64,000 bases of DNA from Lepus europaeus (taxonomy: Eukaryota; Chordata; Mammalia; Lagomorpha; Leporidae), in NCBI RefSeq assembly GCF_033115175.1, contig NC_084838.1, forward strand, positions 67,486,468-67,550,467, given 5' to 3'. The notes below the pieces were generated by a model, which was given only the letters and a program-made list of their open reading frames with translations, was not told the DNA's origin and did no database searches. The translations under genes and the position numbers were made by a program. Shown here piece after piece: positions 34,476 to 45,975 of this stretch; the stretch's first letter is position 1, and each line of letters starts with the position of its first letter.

Positions 34476-34734
34476 GGGGTCAGTGCTGTGGCGCAGCGGA
34501 TTGAACCCCTGGCCTGAAGCTCCGGCATCCCATATGGGCGCCGGTTCAAGTCCTGGCTGCTCTTCTTCCGATCCTGCTCTCTGCTATGGCCTGGGAAAAC
34601 AGTAGAAGATGGCCCAAGTCCTTGGGCCCCTGCACCCACATGGGAGACCTGGAAGAAGCTCCTGGCTCCCGGCTTCAGATCAGTGCAGCTCTGGCCTTTG
34701 AAGCCATCTGGGGAGAGCATCAGCAGATGGAAGA

Positions 34735-34765
<31 letters not shown>

Positions 34766-34825
34766 CTCTACCTCTCTGTTACCTCTGTCTTTCAAATAAA
34801 TAAAATACATTTTTTTTTAAAACAA
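34476..34825 (+). mobile_element. C-repeat SINE (CSINE), full length
   Basis: Sense CSINE with an intact-looking 'ggcgccggttcaagtcctgg' B-box region, a long (CT)n stretch near 34736-34760 and an A-rich tail. A perfect 16-bp TSD, aaaagagtgtaagagg, lies at 34460-34475 and 34826-34841. Confidence 0.97.
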
Positions 34826-34841
34826 AAAAGAGTGTAAGAGG

Positions 34842-35924
34842 AGACAGGAAAACTCAAGTGAGGTAAAAAAGTTATCAAAGGGGGATGGATGTAGAAAGGT
34901 AAGAGAGAAAGAGGAAGGAAACTGATCGTATATATTCTGGGGTCTTTGCCTGGTGCTAGTGAGACAATGTGCTCCCTTCCATAAGTTTAGAAATGACAAA
35001 GGCTGAGGGAGGCAGAAAGCCAAGGCAGGTGTCTTGGGGTTGGGAATCCTTTGGGTTCGCTTAGCAGTCCTGTTCCCCAGATGCCTGTCCAAGTGCGTCT
35101 CCTAGACAGGCATTCGGAGTGACTCCACACTCTCTCTTAGGAGATTTTCTAGAGCCTGCCTACAGAGAGGCAACTGTAAGTGCAGTAGGAAGGATTTATT
35201 AGTAATGTTATAAATAAAATATATTTCCTTTTGCTTGAATGAGCTCAGCAGATCTGTCTTTTGCTCTGTTGTCAGGCAGGAGTTTCCAGGGACTCCCTGG
35301 AGAGCACTTTTAGAATGGGATCAGACATACATCTTTCCCTGGGTACCATTAACTTAGAAACAGCCCCAATTTGGAATGGGACAAAGTTAAACCTTTTAAA
35401 AATATGGCCTTTTTGATAAGACCCAAGAGGGGTAAATATGTGCATATATACATATATGTCTCAAGCCAAATAGTGTACGTTCTCTGTTCAAGAACTCAGC
35501 ATGTTTCATATGTCCTGCATTAGAAAGGGCCTTGTACTTTACAAACTGAGGACCTATTCCCCATTTTATCACACAGCAGCCTTGGTTTTTTTCAGTCCAC
35601 ACCTGAACCAGGACCGAATGAGGATTGCTCAGCTAATGATCCTCTGCATGGCAGATTTGTTTCATGCAGAATCAATTTTCACAGATGGACTTGCTTTTTT
35701 TCCTCACTGCGATGACTTTTTCCACTTTTTATCTTTGTTTCTTGACATATTTTGCACCAAAGTGAATGATTTTAGAGTTTGAGAATAAAGAAAAAAATAT
35801 GATTAAGTGGACCAAATATCTATGGATGTAAATAAGCACAGTAAATTCATGTAATTACAAAAAGTCCTCTCACACTCTTGACTGTGTACTGGCCCTGTAA
35901 AACATCTGGATTTGAGAAAGAGAA
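34842..35924. other. Unassigned sequence
   Basis: No recognisable gene or repeat. A pyrimidine-rich stretch ending 'tttttttcag' at about 35585-35595 precedes a 60-codon open stretch, but no donor site or recognisable protein supports an exon. Confidence 0.35.
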
Positions 35925-36100
35925 ATAATAGCAGCTGGCATTTATTGAACATCTATCACCTACCAGGCACTAAGCTAAATGGAACTGTGGCTGTGACTAT
36001 AATCCCCTCTTCACAGATGAAGAAACTCAGGCTTAGGGAGGTTAAGGAACTTGCTCAAGATTACAGGACTGATAATTGGCTGATGAGGAGCCTGCTACAG
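35925..36100 (-). mobile_element. MIR SINE
   Basis: Antisense MIR: 'ggcatttattgaacatctat', 'taccaggcactaagctaaat', 'cagatgaagaaactcaggct', 'gggaggttaaggaacttgct'. Well-conserved core. Confidence 0.85.
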
Positions 36101-38054
36101 TTTTCCAGATGGAAGATGGGAGCTTCCGAAAGTAAGATACGGTATGGACATGGAGGGAATTAAATAGGTTTGTGCGATAGTAGAAGGCTGGGAATGACAG
36201 GAAGTGGTTAACTATGAATGGTGAGAGAAAGGAAACACTCAAGGAAATAAATGTCTTGGTTTCCAGCAAAAGAGGGCATGTGGTTGGCCCCTTCCCTATA
36301 TGCTTTGTGTATTTTTGTCTCTACCCACATTCTGGCAATCATCTTACAGTATTTAAATTCACTTTTGCTAGTCTGTCTCCCTTACTAGACTATCATGTTA
36401 TTGATGGTGGGGAGCCTGCTTAACTCATTGTTATAGCCACTGTTGCTATACTATGGGTAAAAATGGAGGAATAAACTAGATAGGACTTATTCTTGGGCCA
36501 GGTGCACATTAATTCCTTTCTTTGCCATTTGTTCCCCAGGCCATATTCCTTGTACCAACTTAGACATTCACAAGAAATAGATCCCTTCAGGTTAGATTCT
36601 GCTTGAAGGAAATTACTATTATTGCCTCAAAAATGAGCATATGCCTGGAGGCCTATGGCCCTAATAAAATCAGCCTATGGACAAATAGTAAGCTGAACTT
36701 GAACAGAGAATATAGTGTCCAAAGCGAGGCATGGTGTCTTCACATGCATCACAGCTGAGCCATAAGTGAATACAGGAAGGTCCAAGAGAGAGCTGCAATA
36801 GGAAAATGATAAGGATCTATTAGATTGTTTTCTAATTTTTCTGTAAGACAAAGTGAGGCAGCCTCCTTCCATTGTCCTGAGTTAAATAAAGGCAATGTGT
36901 GTGTGTATGTACCTGTACATATCACCCAAAACAGAATAAAGGAGTTAGCAAATCTGGTTATCCTAATTTTCCAGTTCCTTAATTAATTCTCTTAAATTCC
37001 TTCTGCACACATGGTCTTATATCTATAAATATAAAATAATGTAAAATGTCTTTGAAGATTTAAAGCTTAAAATTGTCATACTCAGGATATATATTTTGTA
37101 AAAACTTTGTTTATCACAAGGTAGCAAACTACAGCTCAGCAGAATCAAAAACTTGCTTCTGTTATGTGAGGACTTCAATTTCTAATAACAGAACAATAAG
37201 AAATAATCTTTTCTCCCTGCCCTCTGCACATATTTACTGAGCAAGGCAAGACATGAACCCAGGCTTTCAGCTACTTGCTCAGAATCAGGCACAACTGGAC
37301 AGCAAAAGGCCTCAGGGAAGATTAAGTAGCCTAACAGACAGTTTTTCTTCGAATACAGTCTTTTGCTCTTCACTTTTTATATTTCTTTTTACTGAAAACT
37401 AACATTTATTCACTTGTATTCCGTATCAATGCCCTTGACACGAAGAACCCAAGTTGCTTTCTGGGGATTTCCTAGTCTTTTTGTCAGAAGTTTCTCACTC
37501 AGAAAAGGGGAGTAATCTCTACTTGAGAGAGCTTGGCCAATTTATTCTAATCACCCACTTTTAAACCTGTTTATATGAATCTATCAGAAGATATTTTCAA
37601 TAAGAGAGAGAGGTTGGATGGGAGGGGGAGGGAGAGAAATGTCAATACGTGTAACATATGCAGCATCAACAAAAATACCACCAAAAAGGCACACAGTCAT
37701 ATAAAGTTATTTAATATCACCAGCTGCATTCCAATGTGGAGACTTTGGGTCAGATAGATATGGGATCAAATTCAACTCTTCCATGCACTCGATCTATGAC
37801 CTATGGAAAGTAAGTTGGTCTCCCAGATATTTAACCAAATTGTAATAGCTATCTTGTTTGGATGTAGTAGATCTGACACAATATTAGGCTTATGTTGTAT
37901 GGACCCTCATTGGCAGGTAACATTAATGTTGTTATTGAGGTGACTACTATGAAGGCAGGATCCTCCATTCCCATAGCAGGATCTGTTATCCTCTGCTACT
38001 GGCCCATCTCTCTCACATCAGCAGGGTCGATTATTCATCATGGTATCTTCTTTT
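36101..38054. other. Long unassigned stretch
   Basis: No recognisable gene or repeat apart from a short (TG)n run near 36897-36905. Frames up to 69 codons are unremarkable. Confidence 0.4.
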
Positions 38055-38335
38055 ATATATTTGTATGTTTATGTATTTAAGAAGCAGAGAGACAGGCAGG
38101 AAGAGAGCTCCCATTTGTTACCTCACTCCCCAAATACCAGTAATGGCCAGGACTAGCCAATGATATTATAGCTGGGAATTCAACCTGGGTCTTCCATATG
38201 GCTGGCAAGGACTAAAATATTTGATCCAACTCTGTGTCCTCCCAGGGTGTGAATAAACAGAAAATCGAAATTGAACGCACAGCTGGGACTTGAATTCAGG
38301 CACTCCCAATCAGTGGCTTACGTATTAGGCCAAAA
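38055..38335 (-). mobile_element. Old C-repeat SINE
   Basis: Antisense CSINE, heavily diverged: 'tttaagaagcagagagacag', 'ctcactccccaaatac', 'cctgggtcttccatatggct' and 'cagtggcttacgtattaggc' at its 5' end. Confidence 0.75.
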
Positions 38336-39540
38336 GTCTATTCAAATGGTGTCTTCTTTTAGCCAGCACTCTCCCCTTCCTCCTAGGGCACTCAAAGCTG
38401 TCCTCTTGCTTGTGTAGAATTAATAAGAAGACTCTTTCTCTCTTCACAGATCTCATAGACTACAGCTCTCTAAGGGAACCCTAAGAAGATCCGCTTTGCA
38501 TACAGCTCAGGACTTCTAAGTGGCAAAAACTCACCCAGCAACAAGATCAGAGTGAGGTTTCCTCTCATTACGCTCTGCTTAAAACTTCAGTAATTACAAA
38601 TTAGCTTACTTGTCCCCGATATGACCTGCTTTTTTTTTATCTTGTTTTTCCAGGGTATGCCATATGCCTTGGGACATAGGAAGTACTTGGTAAATTTTGA
38701 CTGACTGATTAAATATCTTTCCTAGGTACCAAGAGAACCATCCTCCTAAATTAAGAATTTGGGGAATACAGTAATTCATGAAGAAAAAGTGCAAGAACTG
38801 GGTGAGGTGCTCCAAGAGTGTCTAGCACCTTGTTTTACCAGTTTCTTAATGCATTTACCTTATCCCTTATTCTTCTAATCCAGGGCAATGTTGACCATTC
38901 TGATCATGTGCAATAAATGGCAAGTCATTTAAGGTTGGCATCTTGGAGTTTATTTGTTATTTATTTCCATTCAGAGGCTATGCTGACAATTTCTTTAGAC
39001 TCCCACCTGGTGGCACTTGATATATGGCTTCAAGATCTGCAAAGCCTACCTTCACACAGGCATGATTAACTGAATCACACACACACATGAAAAAACACAT
39101 TTACAAGACACTTCTGAATAACCTAGTCTATTTCCTAAATGTTGATGTAGGTGTTGAACAGCAAAAGTAGATTACTGTGAAATTATATCCACAATCATGT
39201 TAAACACTTTTTTAAGGTGCATTTTTGATAAAGGGTTCCAAAGGGATTTAGAATAAAGTTGTGACTCCATTGGAACCAGAATTCTAGAGTCCTTCATTCT
39301 TTGCTCCTTTCCTGTGAATTTGGAAGATATTACTTGTTTTGCCTATGTCAGAGTATTTGTTAGGGTTCAATGAAATGATGATGCAAAAATCTGTGTAATC
39401 CATGACACAATACACAAATGTTAGTTACCAGTGTTATCCCTACAGTCTTCATTGGAAGAGACAGGAACGTTTGATAGATGCATCTCTTATTAGAAGACTT
39501 TTTTTCTTTTTGCCTATACTGACAAAGTGTTATTTTTTTA
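38336..39540. other. Mostly unassigned; weak MIR
   Basis: No gene. About 39290-39440 ('agggttcaatgaaatgatga', 'cacaaatgttagttacc') resembles the 3' half of a sense MIR. The rest is not recognised. Confidence 0.35.
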
Positions 39541-39542
39541 AT

Positions 39543-39813
39543 TTTTAAGTTTTTTATTTTTATTTTTTATTTCACAGAGTTAGACAGTGAGAGAGAGAGA
39601 GAGACAGAGAGAAAGATTCTCCTTCCATTGGTTCACCCCCCAAGTGGCTGCTACGGCTGGCTACGCTGATCCAAAGCCAGGAGTCAGGTACTTCCTCCTG
39701 GTCTCCCATGCAGGTGCAGGGGCCCAAGGACTTGGACCATCCTCCATTGCCTACCCGGGCCACAGCAGAGAGCTGGACTGGAAGAGGAGCAACCGGGACT
39801 AGAACCCCGCGCC
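39543..39813 (-). mobile_element. C-repeat SINE, 5'-truncated
   Basis: Antisense CSINE with a T-rich tail and 'cacagagttagacagtgaga'. It ends at 'gggactagaaccccgcgcc' (39812-39813), so the tRNA-like 5' end is missing. L1 sequence begins immediately after. I could not define a TSD. Confidence 0.9.
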
Positions 39814-40754
39814 TTTATTTTTCTTTACCCAGAAAACTCATTTAAGTATACGAACTTCATGCATTGTATAAATACAACTTTAGGAACACAGAGATTCTTC
39901 CCACCATATCCACACTCCCATTCACCCCAACCCTTCTTCCTTCTCCCTCTCCTATTCCCATACTTATTTTTTACTAAGATCTACTTTCAATTAACTTTAT
40001 ACACATAAGATTAACTCTATGTTAAGTAAAGTGTTCAACAAATAGTATGGAAAAAAAAAAACTGTCCCTCAACAGTTGAGACAAGGGCTGTTCAAAGTCA
40101 GCACATCTCAAAGTTCAATTTTACTTCTCTATATTACCTTTTAGGTTCTCTGTTAGTTACCACAGATCAGGGAGACCATGTGGTATTTGTCCCCTTGGAA
40201 CTGGCTTATTTTGCTAAGTATGATGTTTTCCAGTTTCATCCATTTTGCTGCAAACAATAGAATTTCATTTTTTTTTACTGCTGTGTAGTATTCCATGGTG
40301 TACATATCCCATAAATTCTTTATTCAGTCTTCAGTTGGCAGACATTTGGGTTGGCTCCATATCCTAGCTATTGTGAATTGAGCTGCAATAAACGTGGGGG
40401 TACAGATAACTCTTTCATATGCTGATTTAAATTCCCTTAGGTAAAGTCCCAGGAGAGGACTGTTGGGTCATATGGCAGGTCTATATTCAGATTTCTGAGG
40501 TATCTCCATACTACCTTCCACAGTGGCTATGCCAGTTTACATTCCCACCAAGAGTGGATTACGGTACATGTTTCCCCACATCCTCACCAGCATTTGTTAT
40601 TTGTTGCTTTCTGTATGAAAGCTACTTTAATGGGGATGGGGTGAAACTTCATTGTGGTTTTGATTTGCATTTTCCTGATGGCTAATAATCCTGAGCATTT
40701 TTTTCATTTGTCTGTTGGTCATTTGGATTTCCTCTTTTGAAAAATGCCTGTTTA
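39814..40754 (-). mobile_element. L1 3' UTR and ORF2 end, first part
   Basis: Antisense L1: a diverged 3' UTR (about 39814-40190), then ORF2 3' sequence such as 'gtgtagtattccatggtgta', 'ctattgtgaattgagctgca' and 'attccctaaaga'-type wording reversed. It is interrupted by a SINE at 40755 with a perfect TSD and continues at 41116. Older than the L1 at 55.6 kb. Confidence 0.88.
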
Positions 40755-41100
40755 GGGCCGGCGCCGCAGCTCAATAGGCTAATCCTCCGCTTTGCGGCGC
40801 CGGCACACAGGGTTCTAGTCCCGGTCGGGGCACCGGATTCTGTCCCGGTTGCCCCTCTTCCAGGCCAGCTCTCTGCTGTGGCCAGGGAGTGCAGTGGAGG
40901 ATGGCCCAAGTACTTGGGCCCTGCACCCCATGGGAGACCAGGATAAACACCTGGCTCCTGCCATCGGATCAGCGCGGTGCGCCGGCTGCAGCACGCCAGC
41001 CGCGGCGGCCATTGGAGGGTGAACCAACGGCAAAAAGGAAGACCTTTCTCTCTTTCTCTCTCTCTCACTGTCCACTCTGCCTGTCAAAAACTAAAAAAAA
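40755..41100 (+). mobile_element. Young-type C-repeat SINE in L1
   Basis: Sense young-type CSINE, 'gggccggcgccgcagctcaa' to 'gcctgtcaaaaactaaaaaa'. A perfect 15-bp TSD, aaaaatgcctgttta, lies at 40740-40754 and 41101-41115 and interrupts L1 ORF2. Confidence 0.97.
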
Positions 41101-41757
41101 AAAAATGCCTGTTTAAGTCTTTGGTCCATTTCTTAACTAGGTTGTTTGTTTTGTTGTTTTTGAGTTTCTTGAACTCTTTTTATATTCTGGGTTTTAATCC
41201 TTTACGTTGCATAGCTTGCAAACTATTTCTTCCATTCTGTTGGTTGCCACCTCACTTTGCTGAGTGTTTCTTTTGCAGTGCAAAAGCTTCTCAATTTAAT
41301 GTAATCCCATTTGTCAGTTTTGGCTTTTGATTGTCTGTGCCTCTGTGGTTTTTTTTTTTTTTTTTTTTTAGCAAGAACTGTTTGCCTATGCCAATATCTT
41401 GCAGGGTTTCCCCAGTGTTCTTTAATAATTTGATGGTATCAGGTCATAGATCTAGGTTTTTGATCCATTTTGAGAGGATTTTTGTGTAAGGTGTAAGATA
41501 GGGGCCTTGTTTCATACGTCTGTATGTGGAGATCCAGTTTTCCCACCACCATTTGTTGAAGACTGTCCTTGCTCCAGGGATTGATTTTAGCGCCCTTGTC
41601 AAAGATAAATTGGTTGTGGATGCATGGGTTGATTTCTGGAGTTTCTATTCTGTTCCATTGGTCTATCTGTCTGTTTTTGTGCCAGTATTGGGCTGTTTTG
41701 ATTATAATTGCCCTGTAGTATGTCTTGAAATTTGGTATTGTGATGCCTCTCTTGTGA
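41101..41757 (-). mobile_element. L1 ORF2 part, second half
   Basis: Antisense L1 ORF2 continuing from 40754: 'aagtctttggtccatttctt', 'ttgatccattttgagaggat', 'tctattctgttccattggtc'. It contains an expanded T-run at about 41351-41369. The match ends at about 41757 ('gtgatgcctct'). Confidence 0.9.
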
Positions 41758-41817
41758 TCCACCTTGAGGAGAAACATACAGGAAGAAATTCTGGGAAACA
41801 TGGGTTAGCCTAGCCAA

Positions 41818-41995
41818 ATTGACACTTTATACAACCACCATATCCCATTTAATCTCATTACAATCCTAGGAGGAAGGTTATTATTTTCATTGCACAGATT
41901 GAGAAATTGAGGCTGGAGAGTTCATGATCTCACAGTTTGTAATGGACACAGCTGGGACATAATTACAAAGTTCCTTTTGTACTCCAGCATTACAG
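41818..41995 (-). mobile_element. MIR SINE fragment
   Basis: Antisense MIR: 'catttaatctcattacaatc', 'gagaaattgaggctggagag' and 'cacagctgggacataa'. Confidence 0.7.
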
Positions 41996-43220
41996 GAAAA
42001 AAAAAATCTCCAAACATATGCTAACCAAGCAAATTGGATGGGCCAGCACACTCTCAGGAGATAGAAAAGCAGAATGATACACGCTGGGGAGGAGCTGGTA
42101 TTGCTGAGGAACAGTTGTGGCTAAAACCTAGCTAGTCTAATGTTGGAGGGCCTCTAATAAAGAAGCCCTTAAATAAAAGTTCTATAAGAAGGCCCAGTTT
42201 TGAACAACAAATCATCAAATCTTCAGTCCCATGAAGACTGACAGAACCATCATAGAGTTACAGAAGGCACAGCTCATATAGAATATAATGTCACCCTGCC
42301 ACTAGATTTGTGCAATGTAATGTTTCTGAAGTCAGTCAGCCAATGTGTTAGATTATGACATGACAGAACACAACAGTGGGACAGTATAGTGACTACACAA
42401 ATACTTGTGAGGGATTATTCTGATTTATACAGTGCATTTACATGTTAATCAACTCTGCCCATCTAAAGTATATGCACACCCTGCATAATTTTTCCCCATG
42501 AGTAAAACATTGAGAACTAGACTGTGACTTGCATTTGTTCACATGTTTTGGCTACTGTTGCTGCCAGTACTGTCACACCTATGTCTGGCAGCTGTCCAGA
42601 AGGAAAGTGCTTGACACCAGTTAAACTCTTTTAATGATTCTCATCTTATTTTGAAAAGTGAATCTCTTAATGGCTTATTGCCATAACATACAGCTGCAGT
42701 TAAAGGAATTCTCCATCTCAAGTTCTAAGTAAGAACAGGGAGGAAATATCTGCTGTAAGAATTGTCCCATTATGAAAATGATGAATACCATCAAAAAAGC
42801 AGGGTCATTTGTAGCAATAGGTATCAGAAGACTTGGTGCATGAGCAATAGACTGAACCTGCTAATCTCTGGAAGGAAAGCCAGTGTTGTGACAGGTAGAC
42901 AGTCAGTCCCAGGGAAGCTGCACTAGCAAACACTTTTTGTCTCAGGAAGCATTACTTTCATAGTCTTGAGCTCTAGAAGGAGTCCTCATATATTCATGTA
43001 GTTGACTGCAAGAGCACAGGGAAGAGGAAGGATTGGAATCTTTTTTTCCATCAATGCACACCTTGCATGCATTGAAGGGATATTCCACTCTACGCACCTC
43101 TTCTGCTTTCCCATTTGGGAGAACTCAATCTACATAAAAAAGTAAGAATGCTTTTTCAGAATTTATCTCATCATTCTTATTTGGAATCCTTCTGAGCTGC
43201 ATCTTTTCCTTGATCCTGTT
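41996..43220. other. Unassigned; intron-like if the 43.2-kb exon is real
   Basis: No recognisable repeat or gene. Its last 40 bases form the pyrimidine-rich approach to the candidate acceptor at 43221-43222. Confidence 0.4.
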
Positions 43221-43222
43221 AG

Positions 43223-43459
43223 GCACAGCAATTGAAAGAAATTGGTCTGGACTCTCCAAATCCAACATTCTTAGTATGGGACCAAGACCCTCTTAAAACC
43301 AGTCCGGATTTACTGACTGAGCCCCGCAGCACATATCCCAGATCCAGTGTGGTGATGCCGCTGGGAATGTCCTCTATTTCACACAGGGAAAAATACCAGC
43401 TGTTTGATGAGGACCGGAATGATCTGTTCTTCCTCACAATGGATGAACAACTCCTCTAA
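43223..43459 (+). CDS. Candidate terminal coding exon, unknown protein
   Basis: An open frame of 78 codons starts immediately after a splice-acceptor-like site ('ttttccttgatcctgttag', AG at 43221-43222) and ends at TAA (43457-43459). In this frame the acceptor TAG is itself a stop, so the frame can only be coding as an exon. It has no ATG near its start. The peptide begins AQQLKEIGLDSPNPTFLVWD, contains FLVWDQDPL and ends FFLTMDEQLL. It is hydrophilic, acidic at its end and without a membrane segment, like the tail of a larger protein. It retains several CpGs (ccccgc, gccgctg, gaccgg, gtccgg) in a CpG-poor, repeat-free stretch. I do not recognise the protein and saw no upstream exons. The reverse strand is also open, so chance remains possible. 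Confidence 0.4.
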   Translation, partial: AQQLKEIGLDSPNPTFLVWDQDPLKTSPDLLTEPRSTYPRSSVVMPLGMSSISHREKYQLFDEDRNDLFFLTMDEQLL

Positions 43460-43858
43460 TATGAGAATCATTTTAATTCTGTCTCATTGTAACTTGTAAT
43501 GATTAAAGGGGAGAAGGATCATTAAGTACTTTGGATTTAAAATGAATACAATTTTATTGTTCTTTCCAAAGCTGGCCTTTCAGATTTACATTTGAAAATG
43601 TAAATAACATGGGGATAATGCAGCATAAGCAGTCTGAGGAGCTGAGATGGAGCATGCACAACAGGGGTGTTCTGTGCTGAACATTTGCTCATGAAGCTTT
43701 GAGGTATCAGGCATGAACCTGTTTTAATACCTGCAAACTCCTATATCATTCCATAGAATGAACTAAGAAACAAAGGAGATCATCTAGTGCTGCTACTTCT
43801 TTGCTTGTGTTGTAGTAACTAGTAATTTAGGCCAAGTTACTTAAAAGGATACCCAGGG
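43460..43858. other. Unassigned; possible 3' UTR
   Basis: AT-rich, no recognisable repeat. If the preceding exon is real this would be its 3' UTR. I see no clear AATAAA close by. Confidence 0.35.
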
Positions 43859-44018
43859 GGGATCGGCACTGTGACACAGCGGGTTAAAACCCCCGCCTGC
43901 AGCACCAGCATCTCATATATGGGCTCTGGTTTGAGTCCCTGCTGCTCCTCTTCCAATCCAGCTCTCTGCTATGGCCTGGGAAAGCAGTAGACGATGGCCC
44001 AACTCCTTGGGCCCTTGC
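43859..44018 (+). mobile_element. C-repeat SINE lacking its 3' half
   Basis: Sense CSINE 5' half: 'gatcggcactgtgacacagc', 'ctctggtttgagtccctgct', 'cccaactccttgggcccttg'. It breaks at about 44018 into T-rich sequence and an antisense L1. The 3' half and tail are gone, which points to deletion at the SINE-L1 junction. Confidence 0.88.
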
Positions 44019-44026
44019 CTTTTATT

Positions 44027-44164
44027 TTTTTTTATGCTGTGACTAAAGCATCCAGTACAATGTTGATCACATATAGTAGGAATGGATATATTTGCCACAT
44101 TCCTGATATTCTAATGAAAGCATTATGTCTCATAATGAACTATGGTGGTATCTGTAGGATTTCT
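44027..44164 (-). mobile_element. Old L1 ORF2 fragment, part 1
   Basis: Antisense L1: 'gactaaagcatccagtacaa', 'gttgatcacatatagtagga', 'ccacattcctgatattctaa' match the ORF2 wording reversed. It is separated from its continuation at 44540 by an LTR. Confidence 0.7.
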
Positions 44165-44535
44165 GTTTATGTCTGCATATGTTTCCTAGGACTTCTTAAC
44201 AAAGTTCCATAGACTGTTTGGCTTAAACAACAGAAATGTACTTTTGTACACTTTCAGAATTTCATGATCAAGTTGTCAGCAATGATAGTCTCTTCTTGGG
44301 CATCCCTTCTTAGTTTACTACCTTTTCCCTGTGTCTACATTGTATATCTTTTGTGCATGTCTGAATGTCTTCTTATGGGAACACAGGGATAAGTTGGATT
44401 AGGACCCGACTGATCTCATTTTTAACTTCTCCATCTATGAAGATCCTATCTCCAAATACAATCATATCTGCGAAACCAAGAGTTGAGACTTCAGCACATG
44501 AATTTTGGGAGGACACAGATCAGCCCCTAACAGTA
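44165..44535 (+). mobile_element. MLT1-like MaLR LTR
   Basis: Sense LTR: 'atgtttcctaggacttctta', 'acaaagttccatagactgtt', 'tggcttaaacaacagaaatg' at the start, then 'cctatctccaaatacaatca' and 'gaattttgggaggacacaga' at the end. Solo relic inserted in an older L1; the middle is shortened. Confidence 0.8.
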
Positions 44536-45235
44536 CTCTTTATCAGATTGAGAAAATTCCTATTTATTCCTGTCTTTCAGAGAATTTGTATCCAGAATCG
44601 ATGTTGGATTTTGTCAAATCCTATTTTTGCATCTATTGAGGTAATCAAGGCTTTTCTTTTTTAGGTTTTTAAAATTGAAATATGTTAATTTTCAAGTGTT
44701 TAATGTAGTCTATGTCCTGAGATAAGCCCACTGGATCATAATGTATTACTCTTTTTATATATTTCTTTTTCCCATTTGCTAATGTTTTGTCTAGTAGTTT
44801 TGTGTCTATATCAATAAGGCTGATTTTTTTTTCTGTCTACCTACCTACCTTTCATGCTTTTATCAGATTTAAGTATTAGAGTAATACTGGCCTCCTAAAG
44901 GGAGTCGGAAAATTAATCTAAATAAGTTAATGCAAAATTAGGATTGTTTCTTCCTTAAATTTGCAGTCGAATTCACCAGTAAAAGCATCTAATCTTATAT
45001 TTGTTAGAAGATTTTTTTCTTAAGGATTTAATTACTTTAGTAGATAATATTTAGTTATCTTTCTCTTTTTGAATGGGATTTTATAGTATGTGCCTTTCAA
45101 GGAATTTGATCATTTTATTTAAATTGTTAATAATGGCATAAAGTTGTTTATACTATTTCTTTATTACTATATGTACAATCTGTAATGATGTCACTCTTAG
45201 AAATTTTAGTTTTCCAATAACTGCTATTGAATGCA
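44536..45235 (-). mobile_element. Old L1 ORF2 fragment, part 2
   Basis: Antisense L1 ORF2: 'gatgttggattttgtcaaat', 'tttttgcatctattgaggta', 'gtttaatgtagtctatgtcc', 'gagtaatactggcctcctaa'. Heavily diverged, with many stops. Confidence 0.78.
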
Positions 45236-45599
45236 CTTAAACAAACAGCTTTACCCTATGAGTCACAAGATTCTTCAATGGTTTGACCTATTAATTTGAC
45301 CTATAGATTTTCTGACCTATACATTTTTATTCACTCACTTTCGGTTATGAAATCAATACAGCCCAATTAATATTTAATACTATTTGATTCAATGCTCTTT
45401 CTCAGCACCCAGCATAGACAAATGGCTCCAAGACTGACTGGAGAAAAAAAACTGTTTCCCTACATTATCTTGCCTCTGTTCTTCCTGTCGGAGAAGAGAA
45501 GACAGAAATGAGAGAAATGAGTGAATGCTGACTTTGTCTTTCCCATGCTCCCTAATGTGACATAGAAGACTGTATAAGGGCCTCCCAGAGGCATCCACA
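45236..45599. other. Unassigned sequence
   Basis: No recognisable gene or repeat. Confidence 0.4.
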
Positions 45600-45975
45600 T
45601 AGAACATATGTGAATTTTACTTTATATTAACAAAGGATCTTTGCAGATAGAATTAAAGATGGAGATGAAGAGGTTATCCAAGATTATTTGGTGGACCTGC
45701 TATAATCACAAAGCCCCTTCTAAGAGGGATGTAGGAGGATATGGAGTCAAAATCAGATGATGTGACAATGTCAAAGATGGGTGTGGCTGTGAGCCAAGGA
45801 AGGCCAGCCGCTGATACTGAAAAAGGTAAGGAATAAACTCTTCCCTGAAGCTTCCAGAAGAAACTAACTCTACTGACGCTTTTGTTTTATGGTTCATTTT
45901 GGACTTCTGTTCCCCAGAACTATAAAAGAATAATTTATGTTGTCCTAAGAACCAAATGTGTGCTAATTCATTACA
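45600..45975 (-). mobile_element. MLT1-like MaLR LTR
   Basis: Antisense LTR: 'gatctttgcagatagaatta', 'ggttatccaagattatttgg', 'ttttggacttctgttcccca', 'cattacagcagcaataggaa' at the far end, a widely shared MLT1-group ending. Solo, non-coding. Confidence 0.75.

Noticed and set aside
35596..35782. Open stretch after 'tttttttcag'
   Set aside because: No convincing donor, no recognisable peptide and the frame is unremarkable.
41439..41817. 120-codon antisense frame at 41.4-41.8 kb
   Set aside because: It is a remnant of L1 ORF2 coding sequence within the antisense L1, not an independent gene.
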